A DNA stretch of 64,000 nucleotides from Thalassotalea_F euphylliae (lineage in GTDB: Bacteria; Pseudomonadota; Gammaproteobacteria; Enterobacterales; Alteromonadaceae): positions 620,001 to 684,000 of the forward strand of contig NZ_JBHUIB010000012.1 of the NCBI RefSeq assembly GCF_042682785.1, read 5' to 3'. Every line of letters starts with the position of its first letter. Position 1 is the first letter of the stretch. The notes below the pieces were generated by a model that was not told the DNA's origin, ran no database searches, and was given only the letters and a program-made list of their open reading frames with translations. The translations under genes and the position numbers were made by a program. Below, piece after piece: positions 53,932-63,911 of the stretch.

Positions 53932-56712
53932 GCTTTCTGTCATTTCTTCTATATTTTTAAGCACACTTGGTGCTTCCATAAGCACTCGGTCTATGTGCTC
54001 AAAAAATTCAAAAAACTCTGGTTCTAAGTCGTCTAGCGATTGTCCTTGCTTGAGTGCGGTTTCGATTTGTTGCGTAATTTTCCCCAGTGCCGGCACGCCT
54101 GTATAACAGCATGCGCCATTTAATTTGTGCACAAGTACTTTTACTTGCTCTACATCTTGGCAGATAATCGCTTCGTCTATATGGGTACGCGTTTCAGGTA
54201 AACTTCCTATCAGGCCACTCAACATGTCTTTTGCAAGATGTACTTTATTGCCTGTTCGAGACAATGCTAAGTCCCAATCAATTGCTTCTGTCGTAATGCT
54301 CAATGCGTTGGCGATGTTATCAAGTTGCTCAGGTAAGCTTGGCGCATTCAATAGCTCTAGATCACAGTATTCATATAGCGTGTGTTTTAGCATTGATTCG
54401 TCGATAGGTTTGGTCATATAAGAACTAAAACCCTCGACTAGCAACTTCTCTTTTTCACCGGTTAATGCGTGGGCAGTCACAGCGATGATGGGGGTTTGAT
54501 CGTTAAACGTATTTAACTTAATTTTCTTTAAGGCTGTCACCCCGTCCATGACTGGCATTTGTATATCCATAAAAATCATTGCGAATTTTTCACTTTTGCA
54601 TAACTCAAATGCTTCTTCGCCGTTGGTCGCCGTGGTCACCTCTTGAACTTGCTCACTAAGTAAGGCTTCTATTAGTTTTAAGTTAGCCTCGTTGTCGTCA
54701 ACCGCAAGCACCTTAATAGGCACCACTTGGCCTGGTTGCTGCTGGATAGTCAAAGGATCTAAATTGTCGGCCGGTAATAATGCTTTAGCCAAGCGAGTAG
54801 GGGTAAGTGGCTTACTCAAACATGACGTTGCCCCGCTACTAATTAACACTTCTTGTAAGTTAGGTGAGTTACTGTTTATTGCTAAGTGAATGGAGCCAAT
54901 ATTTTCTTTTAGCGATACAATCAATGTTTTTAAATCTGGTAGTGCCGTCGGGGTTACTTCATGACTGATAAGCGCGAAATCATAAGGTTGTTTTTCATTG
55001 ATGATTGTGTTGAGTTCATCAATAGTTTCTACCGGCATTACCGTCATCCCCCAACTAGATAACGTATCGCCCAGTGCTAAACGGCCATGGTTATGAGGCT
55101 CAAAGTACAAGATGGACTTTTGCATCAAACCATCAACGTGAAGCTCTTGTGCAAATGACATCTGGTTAACTTCACAGTCGAAGGTAAACCAGAAGGTGGA
55201 ACCTCTTCGCTCTTCTGAGACAAAGCCAATGTCACCTTTCATCTCTCGTGCTAACCGTTGCGATATTACAAGTCCTAAGCCTGTGCCTCCGTATAAGCGA
55301 GTAACGCTCTTATCAGCTTGGCCGAAGGCTTCGAATATGGTTTTCTGTTGCTCCATATTCATACCAATACCAGTATCGGTCACACTTATTTTAAGTAGAG
55401 CACGATTGTTAGAGACATTTTCAGCTTCAACATCAATACAAACAGAGCCCTTTTCTGTGAACTTAATGGCGTTATTCGCTAAGTTGATCAGTATTTGCTT
55501 GATACGCATAGCATCGCCAATAAGCGAGTCAGGTAGCTGTGAAGCGATGCGTAATGACAGCTCGATATTTTTCTTATGAGCACTCGGTGCGAGCAGAGTT
55601 AGGGTTTCTTCTATTGATTCACGTAAAGCAAAAGGAATACTCTCAATGACCATTTTTCCTGCATCAAGCTTCGAGAAATCGAGAATGTCATTGATGATGG
55701 CGAGTAAGTTGTTTGCGCTTCGTTCTATCGTTTGCAGATAGTCGCGTTGTGTTTCCGAAAGTGGAGTTTTCAAGACTTGTCTAGTAAAACCGATAACGCC
55801 GTTAAGCGGTGTGCGAAGTTCATGACTCATGTTAGCTAAAAATTCAGATTTGACCTTGTTGGCGTCTTGCGCTTTGCGCTTTGCCATATCAAGTTCAACG
55901 TTTTGAATCTCAAACTGCTCTAAGCTTTCTCTCAAATCTACCGTTGCTTGGTCGATACTGCGCTGCATTTCATCATGATAATCACCTAGGCTTTGTGCCA
56001 TGGCATTAATACCATTTTTAAGAAAATTAAGTTCACCAATAAGTTGGCCACTAACACGACTCTCTAGTTTACCTTCTCGTATCCTATCTACCGCTTGTAC
56101 CATTGAACTGACAGGGCGTGTCACATTTTTAATCAGCCTAAAGGTAAAGAGCGCGCTGATGATTGAGCCGAGAATAACAATGGATAGTGCAATAATAATT
56201 TGGCTTTGTTGTTGAAATTGAAGTTTATTTCGGTCTATCTGGATACTGATGTAGCCCAAAGCATTTTCATAGATGCTAGTAGGTGTGAGTTGTCGAGATT
56301 CGTTAAGTATTGGGGTACGGAATATTGAAAAATTTGGAATATGTTCGACAACTGTTTTATTCGGTATTGACTCTCCGGGCTTTAAGCGCATAACACTCGT
56401 ATCACCATGGTAGGCGCTTGTGACAAAAATTTGGTTGTCTGCAGTGAACACCGTAATGTTTTTTACAATGTCTGAATGATTTCGGTGGGCAGTACCAATA
56501 AGCCTACGAAGTAATTCTCGGTTTTTGGTTTCAATTGGCTCAACGCCAACAATAGCGATAGGTTCAAGAATACTCTGAGCACGCAGGCTTAAGTAGTTAT
56601 CCAGTTCAACATAACGGTTATATGAGAAGTAGCTGCCTATGGTTAAACCGATGATAGTTGTCGGCACAATAGTCAATAAAACTACCCAGTCTTTAAGACT
56701 TATTTTATGCAT
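53929..56712 (-). CDS. barA: Hybrid sensor histidine kinase BarA
   Basis: Tripartite sensor kinase that, with UvrY/GacA, drives the Csr small RNAs (known). Seen: two membrane helices (about 10-30, 170-190) around a periplasmic sensor; HAMP (about 190-245); HisKA with His297 in NMSHELRTPLNG; ATPase domain with LANNAIKFTEKGS and GGTGLGLVISQRL; a degenerate receiver-like part (about 530-650); a true receiver with Asp716 in FMDIQMPVMDG; HPt with His862 in VHKLNGACC. 927 aa against 918 in E. coli. Divergent from rlmD. Confidence 0.96.
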   Translation of the reverse strand: MHKISLKDWVVLLTIVPTTIIGLTIGSYFSYNRYVELDNYLSLRAQSILEPIAIVGVEPIETKNRELLRRLIGTAHRNHSDIVKNITVFTADNQIFVTSAYHGDTSVMRLKPGESIPNKTVVEHIPNFSIFRTPILNESRQLTPTSIYENALGYISIQIDRNKLQFQQQSQIIIALSIVILGSIISALFTFRLIKNVTRPVSSMVQAVDRIREGKLESRVSGQLIGELNFLKNGINAMAQSLGDYHDEMQRSIDQATVDLRESLEQFEIQNVELDMAKRKAQDANKVKSEFLANMSHELRTPLNGVIGFTRQVLKTPLSETQRDYLQTIERSANNLLAIINDILDFSKLDAGKMVIESIPFALRESIEETLTLLAPSAHKKNIELSLRIASQLPDSLIGDAMRIKQILINLANNAIKFTEKGSVCIDVEAENVSNNRALLKISVTDTGIGMNMEQQKTIFEAFGQADKSVTRLYGGTGLGLVISQRLAREMKGDIGFVSEERRGSTFWFTFDCEVNQMSFAQELHVDGLMQKSILYFEPHNHGRLALGDTLSSWGMTVMPVETIDELNTIINEKQPYDFALISHEVTPTALPDLKTLIVSLKENIGSIHLAINSNSPNLQEVLISSGATSCLSKPLTPTRLAKALLPADNLDPLTIQQQPGQVVPIKVLAVDDNEANLKLIEALLSEQVQEVTTATNGEEAFELCKSEKFAMIFMDIQMPVMDGVTALKKIKLNTFNDQTPIIAVTAHALTGEKEKLLVEGFSSYMTKPIDESMLKHTLYEYCDLELLNAPSLPEQLDNIANALSITTEAIDWDLALSRTGNKVHLAKDMLSGLIGSLPETRTHIDEAIICQDVEQVKVLVHKLNGACCYTGVPALGKITQQIETALKQGQSLDDLEPEFFEFFEHIDRVLMEAPSVLKNIEEMTES

Positions 56713-56812
56713 GTTTGTCTGGAACTTAGTGTAAAATCTACCTTGATAAATCTATCATGTCACAACAGCACCCAAATTTACAGGTACTGACAAGTTTTAG
56801 GGCACAGCTTTC

Positions 56813-58129
56813 ATGGCGAAAATTTTCAAACCAGCAAAATCTCTCTCTTTGGTTGGCAAATCAATTGATGTTGTCATAGAGCGGCTTGATATTAATGGCA
56901 TTGGCGTAGGCAAATTTAAAAATAAGTCTGTTTTTGTGAGCAATGCATTGGTTGGAGAAAAAGTACAGGCTAAAGTGACCGAACAAACGAGCAAGTTTAT
57001 TAAAGCAAAACCGTTAAAAATATCCCAAGTATCTGAAAAGAGAATCACGCCCAAATGTCGCTTTTTTTTGCAGTGTGGGGGATGTGACTTACAGCACATA
57101 AGCGCCGAAGAACAGTTGAGCTTTAAACAAGGTAAAGTTTCCGAGTTGCTGTCTCGTGTGGGGCTCAGTCAATTACCGTGGCAAAAAACAGTTGTTGAGT
57201 CACCTTGGTCATATAGACGAAAAGCCCGAATCGGTGTTCAGTACAACAAGCTTGGAGAGCCAACTGTCGGCTTTCGTCAAACCGGAACAAATAACCTAAC
57301 CCCGATTAGTTATTGTGAAGTGCTTCTACCAGAACTCGCTGATGTTTTTCCAAAGTTAAAACAGACAATAGAGCTGATTAATCAACCCAAAAGTATTGGG
57401 CATATTGAGGTGTTGTTTGAATCACAAGTTTTTATTATCGTCAGACAACTTCATAAACTATCCGATGTAACCAAACATACTTGGTTGTCTGCTGCACAAG
57501 AAAATAGTTGGCATGTTGCTATCGATGATGGGAAGTCAGTTGTGCCGCTTACTCCCAGCTTTCCTCGTTTAAGGTATTCACTTGAGGAAATTAATATTGC
57601 ATATAGCAGTGATGATTTTATTCAGGTAAACCATGCCGTTAATACACGTATGGTAGAGCAAGCATGTGAATGGTTAGCACTTAACAGCGAAGATATGGTT
57701 TTGGATTTATTTTGTGGTCTAGGAAACTTTTCTTTGAGCATGGCGAAGCGTGCAAAGCAGGTTGTTGGTGTAGAGGGTGTTCAGGCGATGGTCGATAAAG
57801 CTGGCAAAAACTCGATAGCCAATAACATAGAAAATTGCGACTTTTATCAGCTTGATTTGAATAACGCATGGAACGAACAACCTTGGGCGAATAAAGCGTT
57901 TAATAAAGTATTGTTAGACCCAGCTAGAGCTGGCGCATTTGAAGCTTGCCAGCAGCTTGCAAAGTTCTCTGCAGATAAAATTCTCTATGTCAGCTGTGAC
58001 CCAACTTCACTTGCAAAAGACAGTACTGTGTTGATCGAAAATGGCTACAAAATTGTAAAAATAGGTTTGATTGATATGTTTGCGCAGACAAAGCATGTCG
58101 AAACTATGGTATTGTTTGAGCGTAATTAG
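56813..58129 (+). CDS. rlmD: 23S rRNA (uracil-1939-C5)-methyltransferase RlmD
   Basis: SAM-dependent methylation of U1939. Seen: N-terminal TRAM domain (about 10-68), iron-sulfur cysteines C82, C88, C91 and C168, SAM site DLFCGLGNFSL and nucleophile C395 in VSCDPTSLAKD. 438 aa. Leads rlmD-relA-mazG-ybaN. Confidence 0.96.
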   Translation: MAKIFKPAKSLSLVGKSIDVVIERLDINGIGVGKFKNKSVFVSNALVGEKVQAKVTEQTSKFIKAKPLKISQVSEKRITPKCRFFLQCGGCDLQHISAEEQLSFKQGKVSELLSRVGLSQLPWQKTVVESPWSYRRKARIGVQYNKLGEPTVGFRQTGTNNLTPISYCEVLLPELADVFPKLKQTIELINQPKSIGHIEVLFESQVFIIVRQLHKLSDVTKHTWLSAAQENSWHVAIDDGKSVVPLTPSFPRLRYSLEEINIAYSSDDFIQVNHAVNTRMVEQACEWLALNSEDMVLDLFCGLGNFSLSMAKRAKQVVGVEGVQAMVDKAGKNSIANNIENCDFYQLDLNNAWNEQPWANKAFNKVLLDPARAGAFEACQQLAKFSADKILYVSCDPTSLAKDSTVLIENGYKIVKIGLIDMFAQTKHVETMVLFERN

Positions 58130-58167
58130 ATATACCGCTAACCAGTTTTATATTTTCAGGGACTTTC

Positions 58168-60363
58168 ATGGTTTCAGTTCGTAAATCTCACCAAATGTCG
58201 ACAACAAGTTTTGAGCAATGGCTTACTTCATTAGAGATTAATGAAGCCAAATCAGTGGCTTTGCAGTCACTATGGCAAAGCGTTAAAGACAAATTTAACG
58301 AAGACAGTGATGACCAAATAAAGTCCCTTGAAATGGTCGAAATCTTAGCAGAGTTAAATTTAGATAAAGACTCTTTATGCGCCGCTTTTCTTGTGCCTCT
58401 TGTCGATAATCAGCAGTTGGACCTAGAAACGATAAAAGAGCAGTTCGGACAACACATTTTTTTGCTTTGCAAAGGTGTAAAGCAAATGCAAGCAATACGA
58501 TCTTTACAGCCTTCGCAAACGAACAAGGTCGCTGCCAATCAAGTTGATAACATTCGTAAAATGCTCCTTGCTATGGTTGAGGACGTGCGTGCTGTTGTTA
58601 TCAAGCTAGCGGAGCGCTTATGTTACCTGCGACTAGTTAAAAATGCTGATGAAGACATCAGGGTCATTGCTGCCAAGGAAACAACTACCATTTATGCACC
58701 TCTAGCTAACCGTTTAGGGATAGGACAGCTGAAATGGGAGTTAGAAGACATAGCCTTCCGTTATTTGCATCCAGACACCTATAAGAAAATTGCCAAATGG
58801 CTAGATGGGAAAAGGCTCGATCGTGAACGGTACATGAAGGATTTTGTAGACGCACTGCAAAACCAGTTAACGTCAATGAGCGTCAAGGGCACAGTTTATG
58901 GTCGGCCTAAACACATTTTCAGTATTTGGAAGAAAATGCAGAAAAAATCCTTAGATTTTGAGCAGTTATTTGATGTGCGTGCTGTACGCGTAATTGTTGA
59001 TGAACTGCAGGATTGTTATGCCGCACTGGGCGTTGTGCACACCAACTGGAAGCATTTACCCAGTGAGTTTGATGATTACGTAGCAACACCTAAGCCTAAT
59101 GGCTACCAATCTATCCACACAGTAGTGTTAGGGCCAGAGGGTAAAGCGATTGAAATTCAAATTCGCACCGAACAAATGCATCAAGATGCAGAGCTTGGTG
59201 TGGCCGCGCATTGGCGTTACAAAGAGGGAAGCGCTCACGGCAAGACTAGCGGTTTTGACGAAAAAATTGAATGGCTGCGTAAAATTCTCCAGTGGCAAGA
59301 AGATGTCTCTGAAAGTGGTGAAATGATTGATGAATTACGTAGCCAAGTATTCGAAGATCGTATTTACGCATTCACGCCAAATGGTGATGTCATTGACTTA
59401 CCTGTTGGCTCAACCCCCTTAGATTTTGCGTACTATATCCACTCAAATGTCGGTCATTGCTGTATAGGAGCGAAAATATCCGGGCGCATTGTGCCGTTTA
59501 CTTATCAATTACAAACCGGCGATCAAGTAGAAATACTAACCAGTAAGCACCCCAATCCCAGCAGGGATTGGCTAAACCCCAACTTAGGGTATATCTACTC
59601 TGCTCGCGCACGCGCAAAAGTTTCACATTTCTTTAAATTACTCGATCGCGATAAGCACATTGAGAACGGAAAAGTAGCGCTAGAGACCGAATTATCGAAA
59701 CTTACGTTGGAAACTGTTGATTTAAAATTAGTAACTAGTCGATTCAATGTTGGTAACGTTGATGATTTATATGCCGCAATTGGCTCGGGTAATGCACGTT
59801 TGCAGCAAGTGGTTAATTTTATCAGCCAGCGTTTTAGCGCTGTTGATCCCGAACCTGATGTTGCACCAGAATCGGTAATCGCAACATCAACACCTAAAAA
59901 AGATACGAACAGTGATGGCATAACGGTATCGGGTGTAGGTAATTTAATGACCCATATGGCGAAGTGCTGCCAACCTGTGCCCGGTGATGATGTTTTAGGA
60001 TTTATTACACAAGGGCGAGGAATCTCTGTACACCGCCGAGATTGCGATAACTTGGCGCATGCGTTAGAGCAGCACCCTGAACGTGAGATCGAAGTGCAAT
60101 GGGGTGAGCAACAACAAAAAAGCTACCAAGCTACTTTACAAGTTACTGCAAGCGATCGTCATGGTTTGCTTCGTGATATCTCGACAATTATTGCAAACGA
60201 GAGAGTGCTCATTGTTGGAATGGCAAGCCATTCAGATAAATTCAAACAAAGTACACGCATGACGTTTACGATTGAAATTGCCAATAGTGACATGCTTAAT
60301 AGAATCGTCGTAAAGCTGCGCCAGCTAGACGATATTATCGACGTTAAACGACTTTCACATTAG
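58168..60363 (+). CDS. relA: (p)ppGpp synthetase RelA
   Basis: Ribosome-bound GTP pyrophosphokinase of the stringent response. Seen: an N-terminal pseudo-hydrolase domain with no HD/HDxxED residues; synthetase domain with RAVRVIVDELQDCYAALG, PKPNGYQSIHT and EIQIRTEQMHQDAE; TGS (about 400-460); a Cys-rich zinc-finger-like part (MAKCCQPVPGDDV, RRDCDNL); and C-terminal ACT domain. 731 aa against 744 in E. coli. Lack of the HD residues means synthesis only. Confidence 0.97.
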   Translation: MVSVRKSHQMSTTSFEQWLTSLEINEAKSVALQSLWQSVKDKFNEDSDDQIKSLEMVEILAELNLDKDSLCAAFLVPLVDNQQLDLETIKEQFGQHIFLLCKGVKQMQAIRSLQPSQTNKVAANQVDNIRKMLLAMVEDVRAVVIKLAERLCYLRLVKNADEDIRVIAAKETTTIYAPLANRLGIGQLKWELEDIAFRYLHPDTYKKIAKWLDGKRLDRERYMKDFVDALQNQLTSMSVKGTVYGRPKHIFSIWKKMQKKSLDFEQLFDVRAVRVIVDELQDCYAALGVVHTNWKHLPSEFDDYVATPKPNGYQSIHTVVLGPEGKAIEIQIRTEQMHQDAELGVAAHWRYKEGSAHGKTSGFDEKIEWLRKILQWQEDVSESGEMIDELRSQVFEDRIYAFTPNGDVIDLPVGSTPLDFAYYIHSNVGHCCIGAKISGRIVPFTYQLQTGDQVEILTSKHPNPSRDWLNPNLGYIYSARARAKVSHFFKLLDRDKHIENGKVALETELSKLTLETVDLKLVTSRFNVGNVDDLYAAIGSGNARLQQVVNFISQRFSAVDPEPDVAPESVIATSTPKKDTNSDGITVSGVGNLMTHMAKCCQPVPGDDVLGFITQGRGISVHRRDCDNLAHALEQHPEREIEVQWGEQQQKSYQATLQVTASDRHGLLRDISTIIANERVLIVGMASHSDKFKQSTRMTFTIEIANSDMLNRIVVKLRQLDDIIDVKRLSH

Positions 60364-60384
60364 ATAACAAAATTAGGAAAATAG

Positions 60385-61191
60385 ATGTTAGACGCTAAAC
60401 CTTCGATGGATAAGCTTCGATGGATTCTGTCGCAATTACGCGATCCTGAAACTGGTTGCCCTTGGGATATTAAGCAAGATTTTGCATCTATCGTGCCGCA
60501 TACCATAGAAGAGGCTTACGAAGTCGCACAAGCAATTGCTGATCAAGACTATTCCGAACTTGAAAAAGAACTTGGTGATTTACTGTTTCAAGTGGTTTTT
60601 TATAGTCAACTTGGACAAGAGGAAAAGCGATTCGACTTTGATTCTGTTGTTGCGGCTATTTGTGAGAAGCTCATTAGACGCCACCCTCATGTTTTTGGCG
60701 GTTCCAACCTCACAACGGATGCCGACATAAAAGCAAACTGGGAAAATGAAAAGGCAAAGGAGCGTCAAGCGAAGAACAATGATGCGCCAATCAGCATTCT
60801 TGCAGATATCCCGCAGGCACTACCTGCATTGTCTAGAGCAAACAAGATCCAAAAGCGTTGCGCACATGTCGGTTTTGATTGGGACAATATCAATCAGTGC
60901 TTTGAAAAAGTTGAAGAAGAAGTTAGCGAAGTAAAAGCTGAATTGGCAGGCAATAGTCAGCATTTAGCAGAGGAACTTGGTGATTTATTATTTGCTGTTG
61001 TCAATGTCTGTCGTCACGCAAAATACGATCCTGAAGCGTTATTACGAGACGCCAATGAAAAGTTTGCCAAACGTTTCAACCATGTGGAATCACAAGTGGC
61101 TGAGTCTGGGAAAGCGTTTGAAAAACACGGCCTAGATGAACTAGAGCAATTGTGGCAAGTTGCTAAGCGCGAGACGAAAGCACATCGCTAA
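60385..61191 (+). CDS. mazG: Nucleoside triphosphate pyrophosphohydrolase MazG
   Basis: Hydrolyses (d)NTPs to NMP and PPi. Seen: two MazG repeats, each with ExxE...ELGDLLFxVV helices (EEAYEVAQ and ELGDLLFQVV; EEEVSEVKAEL and ELGDLLFAVV) and GCPWDIKQ at the start. 268 aa. After relA, as in E. coli, where MazG affects ppGpp levels. Stop overlaps ybaN start by one base. Confidence 0.96.
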   Translation: MLDAKPSMDKLRWILSQLRDPETGCPWDIKQDFASIVPHTIEEAYEVAQAIADQDYSELEKELGDLLFQVVFYSQLGQEEKRFDFDSVVAAICEKLIRRHPHVFGGSNLTTDADIKANWENEKAKERQAKNNDAPISILADIPQALPALSRANKIQKRCAHVGFDWDNINQCFEKVEEEVSEVKAELAGNSQHLAEELGDLLFAVVNVCRHAKYDPEALLRDANEKFAKRFNHVESQVAESGKAFEKHGLDELEQLWQVAKRETKAHR

Positions 61192-61577
61192 TGTTTTTGT
61201 ATAAGCTTGCGGGATTGTTTTTTGTTGGGCTAGCTGCTTTAGGGGCTGTTCTACCAGTATTACCCACTACGCCATTTTTGCTGGTTGCTGCCGCTTGTTT
61301 TGCCAAGTCCTCTCCTTATCTATACCAGAAGCTACTCGATAATAGAGTATTTGGGCCATTAATTAGAGACTGGCAAGAATACAAGGCCATACCAAAGCGT
61401 GGAAAAGTTATCGCGTTGATGTCTATTGTGTTAGCCGTTTCTTGGTCTTGCTATGTGCTAAACAGTTGGTACTGGCAATTGCTAGTTGTGGCGTTGGTAA
61501 CGCCTTCTGCTATCTTCATTTACCGACTACCTTTGTCAGAAGATAAAATCAAAGAGCATAAAAAAAGCGAGTCTTAG
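61191..61577 (+). CDS. ybaN: YbaN-like (DUF454) inner-membrane protein
   Basis: 128 residues: three membrane helices (about 4-38, 72-88, 92-112), GAVLPVLPTTPFLLVAAACFAKSSP signature of DUF454. Function unknown. ATG at 61191 overlaps the mazG stop; the stop codon is inside the terminator at 61561. Confidence 0.85.
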   Translation: MFLYKLAGLFFVGLAALGAVLPVLPTTPFLLVAAACFAKSSPYLYQKLLDNRVFGPLIRDWQEYKAIPKRGKVIALMSIVLAVSWSCYVLNSWYWQLLVVALVTPSAIFIYRLPLSEDKIKEHKKSES

Positions 61578-61589
61578 ACTCGCTTTTTT
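61561..61589. terminator. Bidirectional terminator with the ybaN stop codon inside
   Basis: AAAAAAGCGAGTC (61561-61573) with GACTCGCTTTTTT (61577-61589), TTA loop. The TAG stop (61575-61577) spans loop and stem. It can also serve the convergent diguanylate cyclase gene. Confidence 0.85.
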
Positions 61590-61605
61590 TATGCCTTTTA
61601 ATACG

Positions 61606-63210
61606 CTATTCGGTAATTTCTTTGTCTAATTCAATATCAATCAGCTGGTCCTCTTTTGCGACAACAATAGCGTCTCGACCATTTTCTTTTGCACGATAAA
61701 GCGCCTTGTCTGCAGCGTTAAATACGTCAGTACTGTTACTCACTTTTTCAGTAAAGGCGGATAAGCCAAACGAACAGGTAATTTTTAGTACCTTGTTTTT
61801 CTTGCGCATCTCAAACTTCAAGCTGTTAACGACTTCACGGATTTTTTTCGCAATTTGAACCGTTTTTGAAAGTTCGGTGTTTGGCAAAATAATCACAAAC
61901 TCTTCACCGCCATAACGGGCAACATAATCAGTTGTTCTAACATTCTTACGCAATGTTTGACCGAGCACTTTTAATACTTGGTCACCTATACTGTGACCAT
62001 AGTTGTCGTTGATACTCTTGAAGTGATCAACGTCAATAACAAGTAATGCCAACGGTTGCTTTGCGGCCTGCCAATCTTTACGTTCTTTGTTGATACGGAG
62101 TACGTAACCTTTGCGGTTACCAACAGTAGTAAGTTCGTCAATAAGGCTAACTTCTTCTGCGACGTTTAACTTTTTCTCGAGTTTGTCGACGAAGTTAGAT
62201 GTGTTTTCAATTTTTAATGACAACTCACGAATCGTGTTTTCATTGTTTAGATTGATTTCGCTTTGTCGCTTGGCGTAATCATTCATGATATCTGACAGCA
62301 AGTTAACACTGTCTTTGATGTGCCTTTGCATACCTTCTATGGTATCAATCGCACGGGCTTTGACTTCCATATTCTTCAGTTCCGTTACCATGTGATTAGT
62401 AACGTTTTGCCCGTCTTCTTTGCTTGATTCTACAACCCGTTGAATTACCGTCGTACGGTTAAATGCATCCACCAAATTTGCGTGAATATCGTTTAGCATT
62501 TCTTCAGCTGCACAACGTTCTTGTTGAATCAACAATGTAAGGTATGTTGTGGTGCGTTCCAGTAAATTTATTGCTTTAAAGAAGCTGCCTTTGCCGTCTT
62601 TGACTTGTGAAGCTTCATGCAGTACGCCGGATATGAACTTATCATTGGGGTACGTCTTGGCAAGTTGTTTAGAAACAATTACCACATCCTTAATGAGCTT
62701 TTTACTCGCCAAATGAATATCGGCGGCAACTACACCAGTTTCCTCACTTGTGACTTCTCCGTCAGTGACAACGATACTCGAAGACTCACGAATATTAGCG
62801 AGATCACTAGCAAAATATTCAAGTGCTTTGCCAGCCACGGCTAATAGGGTATGTGGTGGTTGGTGAAGCGATACCTCAGATAAAATGTCTTCTATTTTTT
62901 CAAGTTGATTAGTTGATAAGTTCTTACTAGACGCTTTTTTTAGCTGTGCTTTGAACGTATTGAGATCTTTCTTTTGATTTTGAAAGTCGACATTGTCGAA
63001 GTTTTTCTTCATTTTTGCGTACTGTTCAACCAGTGACGCAAAGGTAAACATCGCCTCGTTAGACTTGAGTGCTTCTTTGATATTGGTTACTTGGACACCA
63101 AGAGGACCACTGTTAGGAGCACTTTCAAGAAAGTGTTTTAAAGCGCGCTTTAACTCTGTATTCGTGCGTTTGAGAGTATTGATGTCTTGACTACTTAATT
63201 CCGAATTCAT
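61606..63210 (-). CDS. GGDEF diguanylate cyclase with coiled-coil N-terminus
   Basis: Makes cyclic di-GMP. Seen: C-terminal GGDEF domain (about 365-525) with DELTTVGNRKGYVLRI, DVDHFKSINDNYGHSIGDQVL and active-site YGGEEFVII (GGEEF, competent). The N-terminal 350 residues are charged helical and coiled coil with no membrane helix or known sensor, so it is cytosolic. Start chosen at ATG 63210 rather than the TTG at 63213. No obvious RxxD inhibitory site just before GGEEF. Confidence 0.93.
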   Translation of the reverse strand: MNSELSSQDINTLKRTNTELKRALKHFLESAPNSGPLGVQVTNIKEALKSNEAMFTFASLVEQYAKMKKNFDNVDFQNQKKDLNTFKAQLKKASSKNLSTNQLEKIEDILSEVSLHQPPHTLLAVAGKALEYFASDLANIRESSSIVVTDGEVTSEETGVVAADIHLASKKLIKDVVIVSKQLAKTYPNDKFISGVLHEASQVKDGKGSFFKAINLLERTTTYLTLLIQQERCAAEEMLNDIHANLVDAFNRTTVIQRVVESSKEDGQNVTNHMVTELKNMEVKARAIDTIEGMQRHIKDSVNLLSDIMNDYAKRQSEINLNNENTIRELSLKIENTSNFVDKLEKKLNVAEEVSLIDELTTVGNRKGYVLRINKERKDWQAAKQPLALLVIDVDHFKSINDNYGHSIGDQVLKVLGQTLRKNVRTTDYVARYGGEEFVIILPNTELSKTVQIAKKIREVVNSLKFEMRKKNKVLKITCSFGLSAFTEKVSNSTDVFNAADKALYRAKENGRDAIVVAKEDQLIDIELDKEITE

Positions 63211-63326
63211 CAACTAATTACCGAAAGCTATGATATATCGACCAGAAAAATGCCCCATAGTGGGATACTCATTCCATTGAGATTCTTATAAGGATAGCAA
63301 GTTTAAACCAGAAACCTAGTAAAAGA

Positions 63327-63911
63327 CTAGTTTGATAATGCTCGTTGGACCAATTTTCCTAAGTGTTCAGGCAACGTAAAAGCGAGTGCTATGTTTTGCG
63401 CATGTGATGACATTTTTTTCCATGTTTTTTTAACAATACTGACAACTTTGTCATCTTCGTGTTTGGCGGCAAAGGGAGCAAAGTAGTACATAAGGAAAAC
63501 TAAACAAGCGACGTCTTCAAGTGTTTGACTGTCTTCATTCGATTTTAGTCTTTCTTTCCGAATGATAGCAGCGGTGCGATTTGCTTCCTCCTCGCTGTAG
63601 CCATTTTCCAGCATCAACTGTGACGCTAATTCTGCATGCATGACGCCCAGTGCTTTTCGCCAATCCAGATACCCTTTCTTACTTTCGGGATATTCACCGC
63701 GAGCTATTGACCAGCGTTTAATATGTTGGGCTCGTACAGCGATAGCAACATACTCGTTTGCGTTTGGCCAATATTCGGCAAGACACGCTGACATGCGCTG
63801 ACCGTAAAGCAGCTCTTTTGCTACGTCTTTTTCACCATCGTGTTCAAGGTTTGGATCTTGCGCATTGATCGCGTCGATTTCAGCAAGTACTTTGTCTAAA
63901 GAAGAAGGCAT
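63327..63911 (-). CDS. DUF4202 family protein
   Basis: 194 residues from ATG 63911. Seen: KELLYGQRMSACLAEYWP, AVRAQHIKRWSIARGEYP, GYLDWRKALGVMHAELA, IIRKERLKSNEDSQTLEDVACLVFL and a YYFAPFAAKHEDDKVV block, the full DUF4202 pattern. HD-like His/Asp positions (RAQHIKRW, LEDVACLVFL) suggest a hydrolase-like helical fold; function unknown. The stop lies in a small hairpin (63312-63333). Confidence 0.9.
   Translation of the reverse strand: MPSSLDKVLAEIDAINAQDPNLEHDGEKDVAKELLYGQRMSACLAEYWPNANEYVAIAVRAQHIKRWSIARGEYPESKKGYLDWRKALGVMHAELASQLMLENGYSEEEANRTAAIIRKERLKSNEDSQTLEDVACLVFLMYYFAPFAAKHEDDKVVSIVKKTWKKMSSHAQNIALAFTLPEHLGKLVQRALSN

Noticed and set aside
58168..60363. A bifunctional SpoT-type synthetase/hydrolase
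   Set aside because: The HD residues needed for hydrolysis are not present in the N-terminal domain, and the neighbours (rlmD, mazG) are those of relA.
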